DNA of 64,000 bases, from assembly GCA_964600785.1 (NCBI GenBank), contig CAZRKH010000126.1, positions 1 through 64,000 on the forward strand, written 5' to 3'. The position numbers were made by a program, and so were the translations under genes. The notes under the pieces were generated by a model. That model searched no databases, had not been told where the DNA came from, and saw nothing but the letters and a program-made list of their open reading frames with translations. Shown piece after piece: positions 1 through 8,887 of this stretch. This DNA comes from M30B53 sp964600785 (GTDB taxonomy: Bacteria; Planctomycetota; Planctomycetia; Pirellulales; UBA1268). Position 1 is the first letter of the stretch. Each line of letters starts with the position of its first letter.

Positions 1-92
1 CCTTCAGACTGCTTTTTTGAGTGCGAAACCATCCCTGGCCTTCGCACTCTTGGCAACCTCCGGTTGCTGCGGACTTCCTGTCCGCGAACCCG

Positions 93-267
93 GGGCCGAT
101 CCGAACGATCCTCACGCACCTGGGCGAACCACTCGAACCGCCGCCGGTGTCTCCCGCCCGCGGCCCGCCCACCGACTCCGGCGAGCTCGTGCAGGTGCAC
201 TTTCGACCGTGATGTCTTCCAGGTACAGATAGACGAGCTCCCCGCGATCGACATCCACAGCCTCTGA
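93..267 (+). pseudogene. C-terminal relic of an IS91-like transposase, frameshifted
   Basis: The frame containing position 93 reads IRTILTHLGEPLEPPPVSP, then ARGPPTDSGELVQVHF. This looks like the proline-rich C-terminal tail of IS91-like (Y2/zinc-binding) transposases. It stops at about 212. A shift of one base near 205-212 restores a natural ending, DRDVFQVQIDELPAIDIHSL, which stops at 267. No catalytic tyrosine domain lies in the window, so this is a dead tail or the end of an element that begins outside. The match is from memory of the family; I could not search a database. Confidence 0.55.
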
Positions 268-475
268 CCGCTCCGCCAGCCAGGTCACGCCAAAGCCGCC
301 GGGCCGCCGGACTCAGAGAGCCTCCGCGCCCACGGCCGAAAAACGCCACTTGAGGGGGGAAGGGGGCCCGTCCGGGGAGCCGCTTTCGGGCCGGAGCTGG
401 GCCCTGGCGGCGGGACAAAGGGCTCACGAGCCGCTCATCAGCTCGGTGCTCGTTGACGAAGTGCCATTGGCCGGG
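268..475. other. non-coding stretch after the transposase relic
   Basis: I see no credible gene here. It contains a G-rich tract near 353-370 and ends at the stop codon of the minus-strand DUF1015 gene. It may include the flank of the insertion element whose relic lies just to the left, but I cannot recognise an element end. Confidence 0.4.
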
Positions 476-1750
476 CTATCCATCGGTGAACCGCTCGAAC
501 TCGTGCACGAACAGGCCGCTTCGGAGCTTCGGCTCAAACCAGGTGCTCTTGGGCGGCATGATCTCGCCGGCGTCGGCCACCGCGAGCAGCTCGTCGGCAC
601 TGGTGGGGTGCATTGAGAAGGCCACGCCTTCCCGCCCCACTCGCCGCTCGAGCTCTCCGCAGCCACGAACGCCCCCCACGAAGGCGATCCGGGTGTCGGT
701 TCTCGGGTCGCCGATGCCGAGGATCGGATCGAGCACGCGGTCTTGCAGCAGGGCCACGTCGAGACTGGCAATCGGGTCGGAGCGGTCGATTGAATCCTCC
801 GCAAACTGAAGCGACCACCAGCGACCATCGGTGAAGACCCGCACGCTTCCCCTGGCCTCAGGCGTGCCCGCGGCGGCCGGCTCGAGCCGACCCAGCTCCC
901 GCAGCCGATCGAGGAAGGCATCGACCGAGAGCCCGTTACGATCGGCGACGACCCGGTTGTAGGGCAGAATGCGGAGCTGATCGTGGGGAAAGACGACCGC
1001 CAGGAAACGGTTGTATTCCTCGCTGCCGGTGTGGTCGGGATTCGCCCCGGCCGAGGCGGTCGCCGCCCGCTCGCCGCCGGCGGAGCGGTGATGGCCGTCG
1101 GCGATGTAGAGCCGGTCGATCCCCCGGAAGGCCTCGACATAGGCGGCCGGATCATCGACTCTCCAGCCCGCATGGGCCACGCCGTCGGGATCGGTGAACT
1201 CGAAGAGCGGATCGCCCGCGGCCTCGGCGAGCAAGCGTGCCGCGATGCCCCCTGTGGCCTCCCCTGCTGTGTGGTCGCGGAAGCAGAGAAAGACCGGCTC
1301 GGCATGGCAGGCGGTGGCCAGCAGGTGTCGCGTGCGGTCGTCTTCCTTGTCGGGGCGGGTCTTTTCGTGCTTGCGGATCTCCCCCGAGCGGTACTGCCGT
1401 GCCTCCACGCAGCAGACGAGTCCCGTCTGGGCCACCCCCTCGCGGATTTGGCGGTAGATATAGAGCGAGGGAGCCTCGTCACGAAGCAGCGTGCCCGCGG
1501 CGATCATCGCCTGCAGGCTGCGATCGGCCGCGTCGTAAACCTCCGGGGCATGGCAGTCGGTGTCGGCAGGCAGGTCGATCTCGGAGCGGACGACATGCAA
1601 AAACGACCTGGGTTTCCCGGCGGCCCGCTCGCGGGCTTCGTCGGTGGAGATCACATCGTAGGGATCGCAGGCCACCTCGGGAGCAAGGGCCGCGGGCGGT
1701 CGGAGGGCTCGAAAGGGGTGAATATGAATCGACGTCGAACTCATCGGCAT
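476..1750 (-). CDS. DUF1015 family protein
   Basis: The 424-residue product begins MPMSSTSIHIHPFRALRPP and continues with CDPYDVIS, the N-terminal signature of the DUF1015 family. It also has IYRQ near residue 100 and a DGHHRSA motif in the middle, both typical of the family. The length is normal for it. The biochemical role of DUF1015 proteins is not settled; they are soluble, probably cytoplasmic, and often sit near serine or phosphoglycerate metabolism genes, which are absent here. ATG at 1750 or 1744 could be the start. The gene is divergent from the DUF1269 gene across a gap of about 155 bp, so the two may share a regulatory region. Confidence 0.85.
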   Translation of the reverse strand: MPMSSTSIHIHPFRALRPPAALAPEVACDPYDVISTDEARERAAGKPRSFLHVVRSEIDLPADTDCHAPEVYDAADRSLQAMIAAGTLLRDEAPSLYIYRQIREGVAQTGLVCCVEARQYRSGEIRKHEKTRPDKEDDRTRHLLATACHAEPVFLCFRDHTAGEATGGIAARLLAEAAGDPLFEFTDPDGVAHAGWRVDDPAAYVEAFRGIDRLYIADGHHRSAGGERAATASAGANPDHTGSEEYNRFLAVVFPHDQLRILPYNRVVADRNGLSVDAFLDRLRELGRLEPAAAGTPEARGSVRVFTDGRWWSLQFAEDSIDRSDPIASLDVALLQDRVLDPILGIGDPRTDTRIAFVGGVRGCGELERRVGREGVAFSMHPTSADELLAVADAGEIMPPKSTWFEPKLRSGLFVHEFERFTDG

Positions 1751-1905
1751 GCGGGCCTCGAAAAGGAATCGGCCGCGGGCAGAACCGCCGCGGCCGAGCG
1801 TGGTCGGATTTCCGCGGGCATGCTACAACCCTGGCCTCGAACTTGTCGCCCCCGCGACCGCCCCCTCGGGGCAGAAACCTCACAGAAACCTCGCAGGAGC
1901 CCGCC

Positions 1906-2400
1906 ATGAGCAATCTTGTCGTGATCGCCTTTCCCACTCAGGAACTTGCCTTCGAACTGCGTGCCGAGCTGGTCAAGCTCCAACAGGAGTACCTGATCGA
2001 GATGGAAGACGTGGTGATCGTCACCAAAGACGCCGATGGGAAGGTCAAGCTGCACCAGCCGGTGAGCCTCACCGCAATGGGTGCGGTGGGCGGCAGCTTC
2101 TGGGGCATGCTGGTGGGCCTGCTGTTTCTCAATCCGCTTTTGGGCATGGCCGTCGGCGCCGGGGCCGGGGCCCTCTCCGGCAAACTCTCCGACATCGGGA
2201 TCAACGATCAGTTCATGAAGGATCTTGCGGAAAACTTCCAGCCTGGCAGTTCCGCGGTGTTCGTGCTGATCCGCAAGGCCACCACCGACAAGGTGCTCGA
2301 CGCCCTCGCGGGCTTCACCGGCAAGGGGAAGGTGCTGCAGACCTCGCTCACGAAGACCGAAGAGGGCGAACTCCGCCAGGTGATCGAGGGCCAGTCCTGA
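1906..2400 (+). CDS. DUF1269 family protein with glycine-rich membrane segment
   Basis: This 164-residue protein begins MSNLVVIAFPTQELAFEL, like DUF1269 proteins. A glycine-rich hydrophobic stretch at about residues 63-93 (GAVGGSFWGMLVGLLFLNPL, then AVGAGAGALSG) looks like one or two glycine-zipper helices. A soluble C-terminal half ends in a conserved-looking FVLIRKATTDKVLDAL. I chose ATG 1906 because the N-terminus then matches the family; the open frame runs further upstream without family features. GGAG lies about 9 bases before the start. Function is unknown; membrane association is inferred from the hydrophobic segment. A repeat and a hairpin follow the stop codon. Confidence 0.8.
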   Translation: MSNLVVIAFPTQELAFELRAELVKLQQEYLIEMEDVVIVTKDADGKVKLHQPVSLTAMGAVGGSFWGMLVGLLFLNPLLGMAVGAGAGALSGKLSDIGINDQFMKDLAENFQPGSSAVFVLIRKATTDKVLDALAGFTGKGKVLQTSLTKTEEGELRQVIEGQS

Positions 2401-2423
2401 GCGAGGCCCTTCACGGCGACTCA

Positions 2424-2468
2424 CAGACTGTGGAACACCTCTGCCGCCGCAGGACGCGATTCGGCGAT
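2424..2468 (+). repeat. dispersed gene-end repeat, copy A
   Basis: This begins CAGACTGTGGAACA and continues TCTGCCGCCGCAGGACGCGA, then CGGCGAT. Two further copies lie at 47612-47657 and 49873-49916. It sits between the 3' ends of the convergent DUF1269 and argS genes, directly before a hairpin. Short internal complementarity (CTGC...GCAG, GCCG...CGGC) suggests a folded RNA or DNA structure. Confidence 0.6.
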
Positions 2469-2493
2469 GCCCCAAAAACCCGGGCTTTGGGGC
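2469..2493. terminator. hairpin between convergent genes, possible bidirectional terminator
   Basis: GCCCCAAA at 2469-2476 pairs with TTTGGGGC at 2486-2493 around a 9-base loop. It lies between the stop codon of the DUF1269 gene (2400) and the end of argS (2639). There is no long T-run after the stem, so it is a weak candidate for a factor-independent terminator in either direction. Confidence 0.4.
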
Positions 2494-2638
2494 GTCGCTC
2501 GAACGGACCTCGAGTGGAACCTGTTCGCCCGCCTCCACGTGGGCAGGGGGCCCGGGAGGGCTTTTCGGCGGCAGCGCAGGCCGCAGTACGTCGGGCGAGA
2601 CGCCTTGGGCCGCCCTCAGTCGCCGCGGAGGAGCCGGC

Positions 2639-4468
2639 CTACATCCGCGGCGGGACCGTGATCCCGAGCAGTTCGAGGCCCTTGCGGAGCACTTGGCCGG
2701 TGAGGTCGCAGAGGATCAGCCGCGTGGTCCGCTCGGCTCCCTCCGCCTTGAGCACCGGCAGCGCGTCGTAAAAACTCGAAAAGGCCCCTGCCACGTCGAA
2801 GAGGTAGGCGGTGAGCACGTTGGGCCGGGAGTCGGCCTCCACATCTTCAACCGCCTCGGGGAAGCGAACCAGCCGCATCGCCAGCGACCGCTCGCGGGAA
2901 TCCGCCAGCCTCGGGGCCTCGCCTTCGCAGACCTCCTTGCGGAGAGCCTCCCGGTCGATGCCGCCTTTGGTGAAGATGCCTTCCACGCGGGCCACCGCAT
3001 ACTGCATGTAGGCGGCGGTGTTGCCTCGCAGTTCGAGCATCTTGTCAAAACTGAAGACGTAGTCGGTGGTGCGGTTCTGCGAGAGGTCGGCGTACTTGAT
3101 CGCACCGATGCCCACCGCCTCGGCGATCCGCCGCTGTTCATCGGCCGGGATTCCGCCGACGGACGGATCCCCGTCCGGTCCCCCTGAGACGATCTCCATC
3201 GCCCGGGCAACGCCCTCGTCGAGCAAGGCCTCGAGGCCGACCGTCTCGCCGGCGCGGGTCTTGAACGGGCGGCCATCCTCGCCGAGCACGGTGCCGAAGG
3301 CGACATGCTCGAGATCCACGTCGGTGTAGCCCATCGCTCTCGCCGCGGCGAAGACCTGGCGGAAGTGCTGCCCCTGGCGGTGGTCGACGACATACACAAC
3401 GCGGTCGGGCCGCCAGTGTTCGATCCGCCAGCGGATCGTGGCCAGGTCGGTGGTGGCGTAGAGGAAGGCACCGTCGGCCTTGCGGACGAGCAGCGGCGGC
3501 TTCTCCGGCCCGTCGGTGAAGATCCCCACCGCACCGCGACTCTCACGAGCAATTCCCCGGGCGAGCAGTTCCTCGACCACCTCGGCGAGCATCGGCTGGT
3601 AGAAGCTCTCGCCGAGCGTGTGGTCGAACGACACCCCGAGCCGGCGGTAGACCCGCTCGATCTCGGCAAGGCACAGCGGCATGAACCGCCGCCAGAGGCC
3701 GAGATTCTCGGCGTCGCCGTCGTGCAGCCGGGCGGTCTCGGCGAGCACATCGCGGGCGAGGTCGGGATGGGCCGCGGCAAGTTCCGCCGCCGCGGGGTCG
3801 TCGGCAAGTTCCTCCGGCTTTCCGTCGGCGGCCTTCCGCACCAGGCGGTAGAGCCGGCCGAGTTCGGCGGTGGGGTCGGTTTCGAAGGCGGCCTCGTCGC
3901 GGGCGTGCTTCCAGCCCCAGAGGATCATCCCAAACTGCGTGCCCCAGTCACCGAGGTGGTTGTCGGTGGTCACCGCGTGACCGCGGAAGGCGAGAATCCT
4001 CGCCAGGGCGTCGCCGATCACCGTCGAGCGGATGTGGCCGACATGCATCGGCTTGGCGACGTTGGGCGAGGAGAAATCGAGCACGATCCGCTGTGGCTCT
4101 TCGACCGCCGGCACGCCGAGCCGCGGGTCGCAGGCCGCCTCGGCGACGAGCCTGCCGAGCGACTCATCGCGAACACGGAGATTGACGAAGCCCGGCCCCG
4201 CCGGAGGCCCCGGCGGCTCGAAGAGGTTCCCCCCCTCGCCAAAGGCCCTGATCAGGGCCTCGGCCACCTCCCGCGGCGGCCGCTTCGATCGCTTGGCAAG
4301 GGGCATCGCAAGCGTGGCCGTGTAGTCGCCGAACTTCTCCTCGGCCGTTTCGCGAACGGTCTCCAGGAGCCCCGGCAGGTCTGCCTCGTCGCAGCTGATC
4401 GCTCCTTCAGCGGCAGCCCGGGAGACGGCCTCGGCGAACAGGCGACGGAGTTCACGGCGGAGATGCAT
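2639..4468 (-). CDS. argS: arginyl-tRNA synthetase
   Basis: This class I aminoacyl-tRNA synthetase charges tRNA-Arg with arginine in the cytoplasm. The 609-residue product has an N-terminal Arg-tRNA-synthetase additional domain (about 1-100), and the HIGH signature as HVGH at 142-145 within PNVAKPMHVGHIRSTV. The KMSKS region is represented by GRPFKTRAGETV. The C-terminal helical anticodon-binding domain ends AFSSFYDALPVL, as in the family. Length is normal. It is the last gene of a minus-strand run rpmA, obgE, coaX, rsfS, argS, and lies 55 bp after rsfS, so co-transcription is likely. Confidence 0.97.
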   Translation of the reverse strand: MHLRRELRRLFAEAVSRAAAEGAISCDEADLPGLLETVRETAEEKFGDYTATLAMPLAKRSKRPPREVAEALIRAFGEGGNLFEPPGPPAGPGFVNLRVRDESLGRLVAEAACDPRLGVPAVEEPQRIVLDFSSPNVAKPMHVGHIRSTVIGDALARILAFRGHAVTTDNHLGDWGTQFGMILWGWKHARDEAAFETDPTAELGRLYRLVRKAADGKPEELADDPAAAELAAAHPDLARDVLAETARLHDGDAENLGLWRRFMPLCLAEIERVYRRLGVSFDHTLGESFYQPMLAEVVEELLARGIARESRGAVGIFTDGPEKPPLLVRKADGAFLYATTDLATIRWRIEHWRPDRVVYVVDHRQGQHFRQVFAAARAMGYTDVDLEHVAFGTVLGEDGRPFKTRAGETVGLEALLDEGVARAMEIVSGGPDGDPSVGGIPADEQRRIAEAVGIGAIKYADLSQNRTTDYVFSFDKMLELRGNTAAYMQYAVARVEGIFTKGGIDREALRKEVCEGEAPRLADSRERSLAMRLVRFPEAVEDVEADSRPNVLTAYLFDVAGAFSSFYDALPVLKAEGAERTTRLILCDLTGQVLRKGLELLGITVPPRM

Positions 4469-4523
4469 CGCTGCGGCTCACGGCGGGCGGGTCCGGTCTC
4501 GGCCGGGACCGGAGGGACGGGGC

Positions 4524-4919
4524 TCAGGGCTCCTCGAGCGGCACGCGGGCTGCATCGCTCCAGAGACCCTCGAGGTCCCAGTACTCACGGGCCTCGGCAT
4601 CGAGCAGGTGCACCACCACGTCGCCGTAGTCAAGCACGATCCAACGGCCCTCGTCGTAGCCCTCCCCGCCCCGCTTCGCGTCGTGCATCTCCTTGGAGAT
4701 CGCCGACTCGATCTCGTCGGCCATCGCATGGATCTGCCGCCGGCTCGTGCCGGTCGCGATCACGAAGAAATCGAAGACGGGCGTGAGCTGCCTGAGGTCG
4801 AGCAGCACCAGATCGCTCCCGCGGGTCTCGGCGGCGACTCGGGCCGCAAGGAGGGCCTTGGCGAGGGCGGGCGGACGGGCGGCATCACACCTGGCGGCGG
4901 TCGGCTGGGAATGTGTCAC
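4524..4919 (-). CDS. rsfS: ribosomal silencing factor RsfS
   Basis: RsfS binds ribosomal protein L14 and blocks joining of the 30S and 50S subunits when nutrients are low. The 131-residue product contains the family core: DLVLLDLRQLTPVFDFFVIA, then TGTSRRQIHAMADEIE, then WIVLDYGDVVVHLLDAEARE and YWDLEGLWSDA. An N-terminal extension of about 25 residues precedes the core. It lies 48 bp after coaX and 55 bp before argS on the same strand. The placement between a cofactor gene and argS next to obgE and rpmA fits a ribosome-related cluster. Confidence 0.93.
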   Translation of the reverse strand: MTHSQPTAARCDAARPPALAKALLAARVAAETRGSDLVLLDLRQLTPVFDFFVIATGTSRRQIHAMADEIESAISKEMHDAKRGGEGYDEGRWIVLDYGDVVVHLLDAEAREYWDLEGLWSDAARVPLEEP

Positions 4920-4967
4920 GCGGTCGCGTTGTGTCCTTCTCGGGAACGGGGCCGACGGCCACCAGCC

Positions 4968-5879
4968 CTATCCTAGCAGACGGCTGCAGGCGGTGCGGGC
5001 TGCCAGCGCGAGTCCCTCGAGCACGAGATCCTCCTGCTCGATCACCCCCGGCAGCTCGTCGCGGACCGCGGATCTCCAGCCTCCGGTGAGCACCACGTCA
5101 CACTCCGCCCGTGTGGTGCGGCGGGCCTCCTCGACCAGCCGCACCACCGCTCCGCGGAAGCCCCAGCCGATGCCCGCGGCAATCGCCTCGGCGGTGCTGC
5201 GGCCCGGCATTGGCGGCGGCAGGGAATGCTCCAGCGCCGCGACATGAGGGAGCTTGCTGGTGCCGTCGGCGAGCCCGCGAGCCATGAGCGTCGCCCCGGG
5301 CAGGATTGCCCCGCCCAGAAAGACCCCGCCGGCGGAAACCAGATCGACCGTCACGGCGGTGCCGCAGTCGATGACCACCGCCGCATGATCCGGTTGCCTC
5401 AGCAGGTTGGCCGCGGCGGCGGCGGCGAGCCGGTCGATGCCGACTTTTGCCGGCTCATCCACCGCCACGTGCAGCGGCAGGTCATCCGGCCGGATCCGCC
5501 GCTGCCGAAGGGAACGGTGCTGGGTCGCGGCGAGTTCGGCAATCGTGGCCTCCAGCCGGGCCGCCGCCGCGTCGTGCACGCTGCCCAGGAGAATCACCGC
5601 CGACCCCGGCGACGTTGCCCGCAGCCATTCCTCGAAGTTGGCCGGGTGGAAACCGCGGCTGTCGAGATTCTGCCGCCGCGTGAGCGATGGCAGCCGCCGG
5701 GCGGTTCCCTCGCCATCGGCGGCATGGTCCTGCACGAGGGCCAGTTTGATCCGCGAGTTGCCCACATCGGCAAGCAGCACCGCATCGCCGGTACAGATCG
5801 AGGGATGCGAGCCGGCTGCATGCCTCCCGCCGAGGGGCAGGTCGCGGTCGGCGTCGTCACTCCCGCCGGTCGATGGCAT
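4968..5879 (-). CDS. coaX: type III pantothenate kinase
   Basis: CoaX phosphorylates pantothenate in the first step of coenzyme A synthesis. The 303-residue product has the phosphate-binding motif LLADVGNSRIKLAL, here after an N-terminal extension of about 35 residues, and the conserved IDCGTAVTVDLV followed by GGAILPG. These belong to the ASKHA-fold type III enzymes. ATG 5879 shares its A with the TGA stop of obgE, which suggests translational coupling; a GTG at 5882 is an alternative start. The extension before the core is longer than usual and lacks features I recognise. Confidence 0.93.
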   Translation of the reverse strand: MPSTGGSDDADRDLPLGGRHAAGSHPSICTGDAVLLADVGNSRIKLALVQDHAADGEGTARRLPSLTRRQNLDSRGFHPANFEEWLRATSPGSAVILLGSVHDAAAARLEATIAELAATQHRSLRQRRIRPDDLPLHVAVDEPAKVGIDRLAAAAAANLLRQPDHAAVVIDCGTAVTVDLVSAGGVFLGGAILPGATLMARGLADGTSKLPHVAALEHSLPPPMPGRSTAEAIAAGIGWGFRGAVVRLVEEARRTTRAECDVVLTGGWRSAVRDELPGVIEQEDLVLEGLALAARTACSRLLG

Positions 5880-6889
5880 CACTCCGCCTCCTTCGCCGCT
5901 GGTGGCCGCTCGAGTTCACGGCCGATTCTCCCGAGCAGCCGGTCGAGGCCCTCACCGGTCACGGCGCTCGCCGCGAGCACCGGAGAGCCGGTCTCTTCTT
6001 CGAGCGCGGCCCGCACCGCATCAGCGGCGGGAAGCTCCGCCTTGCTGACGAGGAGAATCTCCGGCCGCCTGCCCAGTGCTGCATCGTAGCGACGAAGTTC
6101 CTCGCGGATTGCCCGGTAGTTGGCCAGGGGATCGCTGCCGTCGATCGGCGAGGGCTCGACGACATGCACCAGGATGCCGGCCCGCTCGACATGCCGCAGG
6201 AACTCGTGCCCCAGCCCCACCCCTGCATGGGCCCCCTCGATGAGTCCCGGCAGATCGGCGAGCACGAAGGACCGATCGGGCGAGAGCGAGACGATCCCGA
6301 GCATCGGCGTCTTGGTGGTGAAGGCGTAGTCGGCGATCTGCGGCCGGGCTCGCGAGAGCCGCGAGAGCAGCGTGCTCTTGCCGGCGTTCGGCTTGCCGAC
6401 GAGCCCGACGTCGGCGATCACTTTCAGTTCCAGTCGCAGGCTCCGCACCCGACCCGGCTCGCCCGGCTCGAACTCCCGCGGCGCCCGGTTGGTGGCCGAC
6501 TTGAAATGGGCGTTGCCCCGCCCCCCCTTGCCCCCTTCGGCGACCACGATCGACTCACCGGCTGTGGCGAGATCCTTCAACAACAGGCCGGTCGCTTCGT
6601 CGTATACCAGCGTGCCCGGCGGCACCGCCAGTTCGAGGTCGGCAGCCGAACGGCCATGCCGATTGGCCGGGCCGCCGGGCTGGCCGTGGCCGGCCTTCCA
6701 GCTCGAGCGATGGGCGATCGCGGCGAGCGAATCGATGCCGGCCTCGGCATGCAGGATCACGCTGCCGCCATGGCCGCCGTCACCGCCGTCGGGCCCGCCG
6801 CGGGGCACGAACTTCTCCCGGCGAAAACTCGACGCGCCGCGTCCGCCATTGCCGCCGACGACCTCGATCTCAACGCGGTCGACGAACAC
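5879..6889 (-). CDS. obgE: Obg/CgtA family GTPase
   Basis: Obg is an essential GTPase that acts in 50S ribosome assembly and stress control. The 336-residue product begins MFVDRVEIEVVGGNGGRGAS, the glycine-rich Obg fold (about 1-158). The G domain follows with G1 GKPNAGKS at 165-172, G3 DLPG at 212-215 and SKAEL as the G4 position. The variable C-terminal OCT domain found in some Obg proteins is absent; the chain ends after the G domain with a charged tail. It lies 44 bp after rpmA and overlaps the next gene by one base. The rpmA-obgE pair is a widely conserved arrangement. Confidence 0.96.
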   Translation of the reverse strand: MFVDRVEIEVVGGNGGRGASSFRREKFVPRGGPDGGDGGHGGSVILHAEAGIDSLAAIAHRSSWKAGHGQPGGPANRHGRSAADLELAVPPGTLVYDEATGLLLKDLATAGESIVVAEGGKGGRGNAHFKSATNRAPREFEPGEPGRVRSLRLELKVIADVGLVGKPNAGKSTLLSRLSRARPQIADYAFTTKTPMLGIVSLSPDRSFVLADLPGLIEGAHAGVGLGHEFLRHVERAGILVHVVEPSPIDGSDPLANYRAIREELRRYDAALGRRPEILLVSKAELPAADAVRAALEEETGSPVLAASAVTGEGLDRLLGRIGRELERPPAAKEAE

Positions 6890-6933
6890 GCTTTCGCCTC
6901 CAGAGGGGGCCGGCGGCGACGATCGCCTTCGGC

Positions 6934-7188
6934 TCAGCCGGCGGCAATCGCGTCGACGTTCACCCGCCGTCCGAGGCGATCGAAGCGGACATGACCGTCG
7001 GAGAGTGCATAGAGCGTGTAGTCGCTCCCCATGCCGACATTGCTACCGGGGTGGTATTTCGTGCCGACCTGCCGCACGAGAATGTTGCCGGCCCGCACCA
7101 TCTCACCGCCAAAACGCTTCACACCACGCCGCTGCGCGTTGGAATCACGTCCGTTGCGGCTCGAACCCTGTCCCTTTTTGTGTGCCAT
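6934..7188 (-). CDS. rpmA: 50S ribosomal protein L27
   Basis: L27 sits near the peptidyl-transferase centre of the large subunit. The 84-residue product begins MAHKKGQGSSRNGRDSN and contains VRAGNILVRQVGTKYHPG, the L27 signature. The protein starts with its mature residues and has no cleavable N-terminal extension of the kind seen in Firmicutes. The usual partner rplU (L21) is not adjacent; a secreted protein gene of unknown role lies 49 bp upstream instead. It heads the minus-strand run rpmA, obgE, coaX, rsfS, argS. Confidence 0.97.
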   Translation of the reverse strand: MAHKKGQGSSRNGRDSNAQRRGVKRFGGEMVRAGNILVRQVGTKYHPGSNVGMGSDYTLYALSDGHVRFDRLGRRVNVDAIAAG

Positions 7189-7237
7189 CGCCGGGCCTCG
7201 TGTCTGGATCGAAAAATGCTCGCGCGGCTCGCCTCAG

Positions 7238-8887
7238 CTATTTTTCGTATCGAAAAACCCACTGGCGGTCAATCCCCGGCCGCCTCGCAACCGCCGCGGC
7301 ATACATCCGCGGTCCCTCGGCCCCGAAGAGCCCCAGCAGGATCTGCTCGGCCGATGGGGGCTCGTCGTTGGCCGCGGCCACATCGCGGGCCCATGCCGCC
7401 AGCGACTCGCGGAGAGCCTCGAAGGCGGGCATCCCGCCGCTGGCCGCGACCGCCTCGATATCAAGACCGAGGGTCTGCATGGCCGCCACCGCCCTCGCCC
7501 GGGTGACCGCCGAGGCGAGTCGCTCGAAGGCCGCGGCTGCGTCGCCGAAAAGGCCGGCGGTGAGGGCCGACCGTTCCGCAATACGATCGACCGCATCGAG
7601 CCCCGCCGCAGCCTTTGCCAGCGACTCCAGCGGAGCGACCGCAGCCTCGGCCGGCTCCAGGTCGATCCGCTCGAAGGCCTCGGCCTCCGCCCCGCCGGCC
7701 TGGGCACGTTTTGCGGCCGAAAGCAGCCCGTCGATTGCGGCGTTGAACTGGTCTGTCCCGCTGACTCCCAGGAGTGCCTCGAGGGCCGGGCCGCGGGCCG
7801 CCGGCTCCGCGGCGGCTGTCGCCTCGAGCAGCCGCTCGAGCGGGCGGAGGCTGCGGCCGTGTTCGCGAAGCAGCATGGTATCGGTGGGTCTGTCGAGCAG
7901 GTCGGCCCAGGAAATCCCGAGCCCCTTCAGCCCGGTGGAAGGATCGATGCCGGTCACCTCACCGCGGCTGGCCGCCTCGATCAGCGTCGTGCCGAGCGTA
8001 CGGCGCTCGAAGAGGCCGTCGTAGCCGATCATCATCTCGTCGGCCTCGCCCCCGCGGGCATCACCGGGACGCCAGAAGTCGAGCCGCAGGCTCTCGAGGG
8101 TCAGACGGTTGGTGTCGTCGAGATCATCGGCCGCAGCGGGAGACCGCTGGTCGAAGCGATTGGTCAGCCCGCGAACATAGATCTCGAAGGCGTCCAGCCG
8201 GGGGTCGACCCCTTCCCAGACGGCCACTCCCCACCGTTGCTCACCCGGCTCCAGCGGACTCGCGGTCATCTCGCTGCTGTCGAGCAGGGGCCTCGCCGGG
8301 TCCTCCCGCTCGCGGATCGCGGCGGCGGCACCGGGCACGACGCGATCGAGATAACCGCGGTAGGCGAGCAGTCCCTCGGAGGATGTCGCCGCCTCGCGGC
8401 TCTCGAGCACGAAATGCGGGAGGAAGGTGATCGGGGCCTCGAAGGCCTCGGTCGACCGCTGTGCCGGATCATTCTCATCGACCACCGGCTGCAGGCCACC
8501 GAGGTTTCGCACCCGGTAGACGAGGTACCACACCCGCCGCCTCGCCATTTTCAGGCCCTTCGTGGGCACATCGAGGTCGATCTGCCGCGGCGGCTTGAAG
8601 GCAAACTCCAGGCACCACACCCTGTGGGCGAACTCGTATTTCAGCGACCGGCCGCGGAGGGTCTCGGTGGCTGCGGCGTGCTCGGGCGTCCATTCAGCGG
8701 CCGGTCCGCCGAGGGTCATCTCGAAAAACTCAGCCTGCTCGAGCAGGGTTTCCCGCGAAAGGTTTGGCGGGATCACCGTGAGCACGCCCGGGGCGAGCCT
8801 GCGATAGCCACCTTCGCCCTCGGCCGCGAGCCCCGGACGGGACGCGGCGGCGAGGGCACACAGCACCGCGAGGGCGAGACGGGGCAT
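7238..8887 (-). CDS. secreted protein of unknown function
   Basis: I do not recognise this 549-residue protein. ATG 8887 gives a clear signal peptide, MPRLALAVLCALAAASRPGLAA, so I prefer it to the upstream ATG at 8932. The mature part contains a beta-rich region rich in aromatic residues (VWCLEFAFKPPRQIDLDVP, then VWYLVYRVRNLGGLQPVVDE), and a later alpha-helical, alanine-rich half (about 300-540). There is no membrane anchor after the signal peptide. It lies just upstream of rpmA on the same strand. The combination resembles many uncharacterised planctomycete secreted proteins. Confidence 0.75.
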   Translation of the reverse strand: MPRLALAVLCALAAASRPGLAAEGEGGYRRLAPGVLTVIPPNLSRETLLEQAEFFEMTLGGPAAEWTPEHAAATETLRGRSLKYEFAHRVWCLEFAFKPPRQIDLDVPTKGLKMARRRVWYLVYRVRNLGGLQPVVDENDPAQRSTEAFEAPITFLPHFVLESREAATSSEGLLAYRGYLDRVVPGAAAAIREREDPARPLLDSSEMTASPLEPGEQRWGVAVWEGVDPRLDAFEIYVRGLTNRFDQRSPAAADDLDDTNRLTLESLRLDFWRPGDARGGEADEMMIGYDGLFERRTLGTTLIEAASRGEVTGIDPSTGLKGLGISWADLLDRPTDTMLLREHGRSLRPLERLLEATAAAEPAARGPALEALLGVSGTDQFNAAIDGLLSAAKRAQAGGAEAEAFERIDLEPAEAAVAPLESLAKAAAGLDAVDRIAERSALTAGLFGDAAAAFERLASAVTRARAVAAMQTLGLDIEAVAASGGMPAFEALRESLAAWARDVAAANDEPPSAEQILLGLFGAEGPRMYAAAVARRPGIDRQWVFRYEK

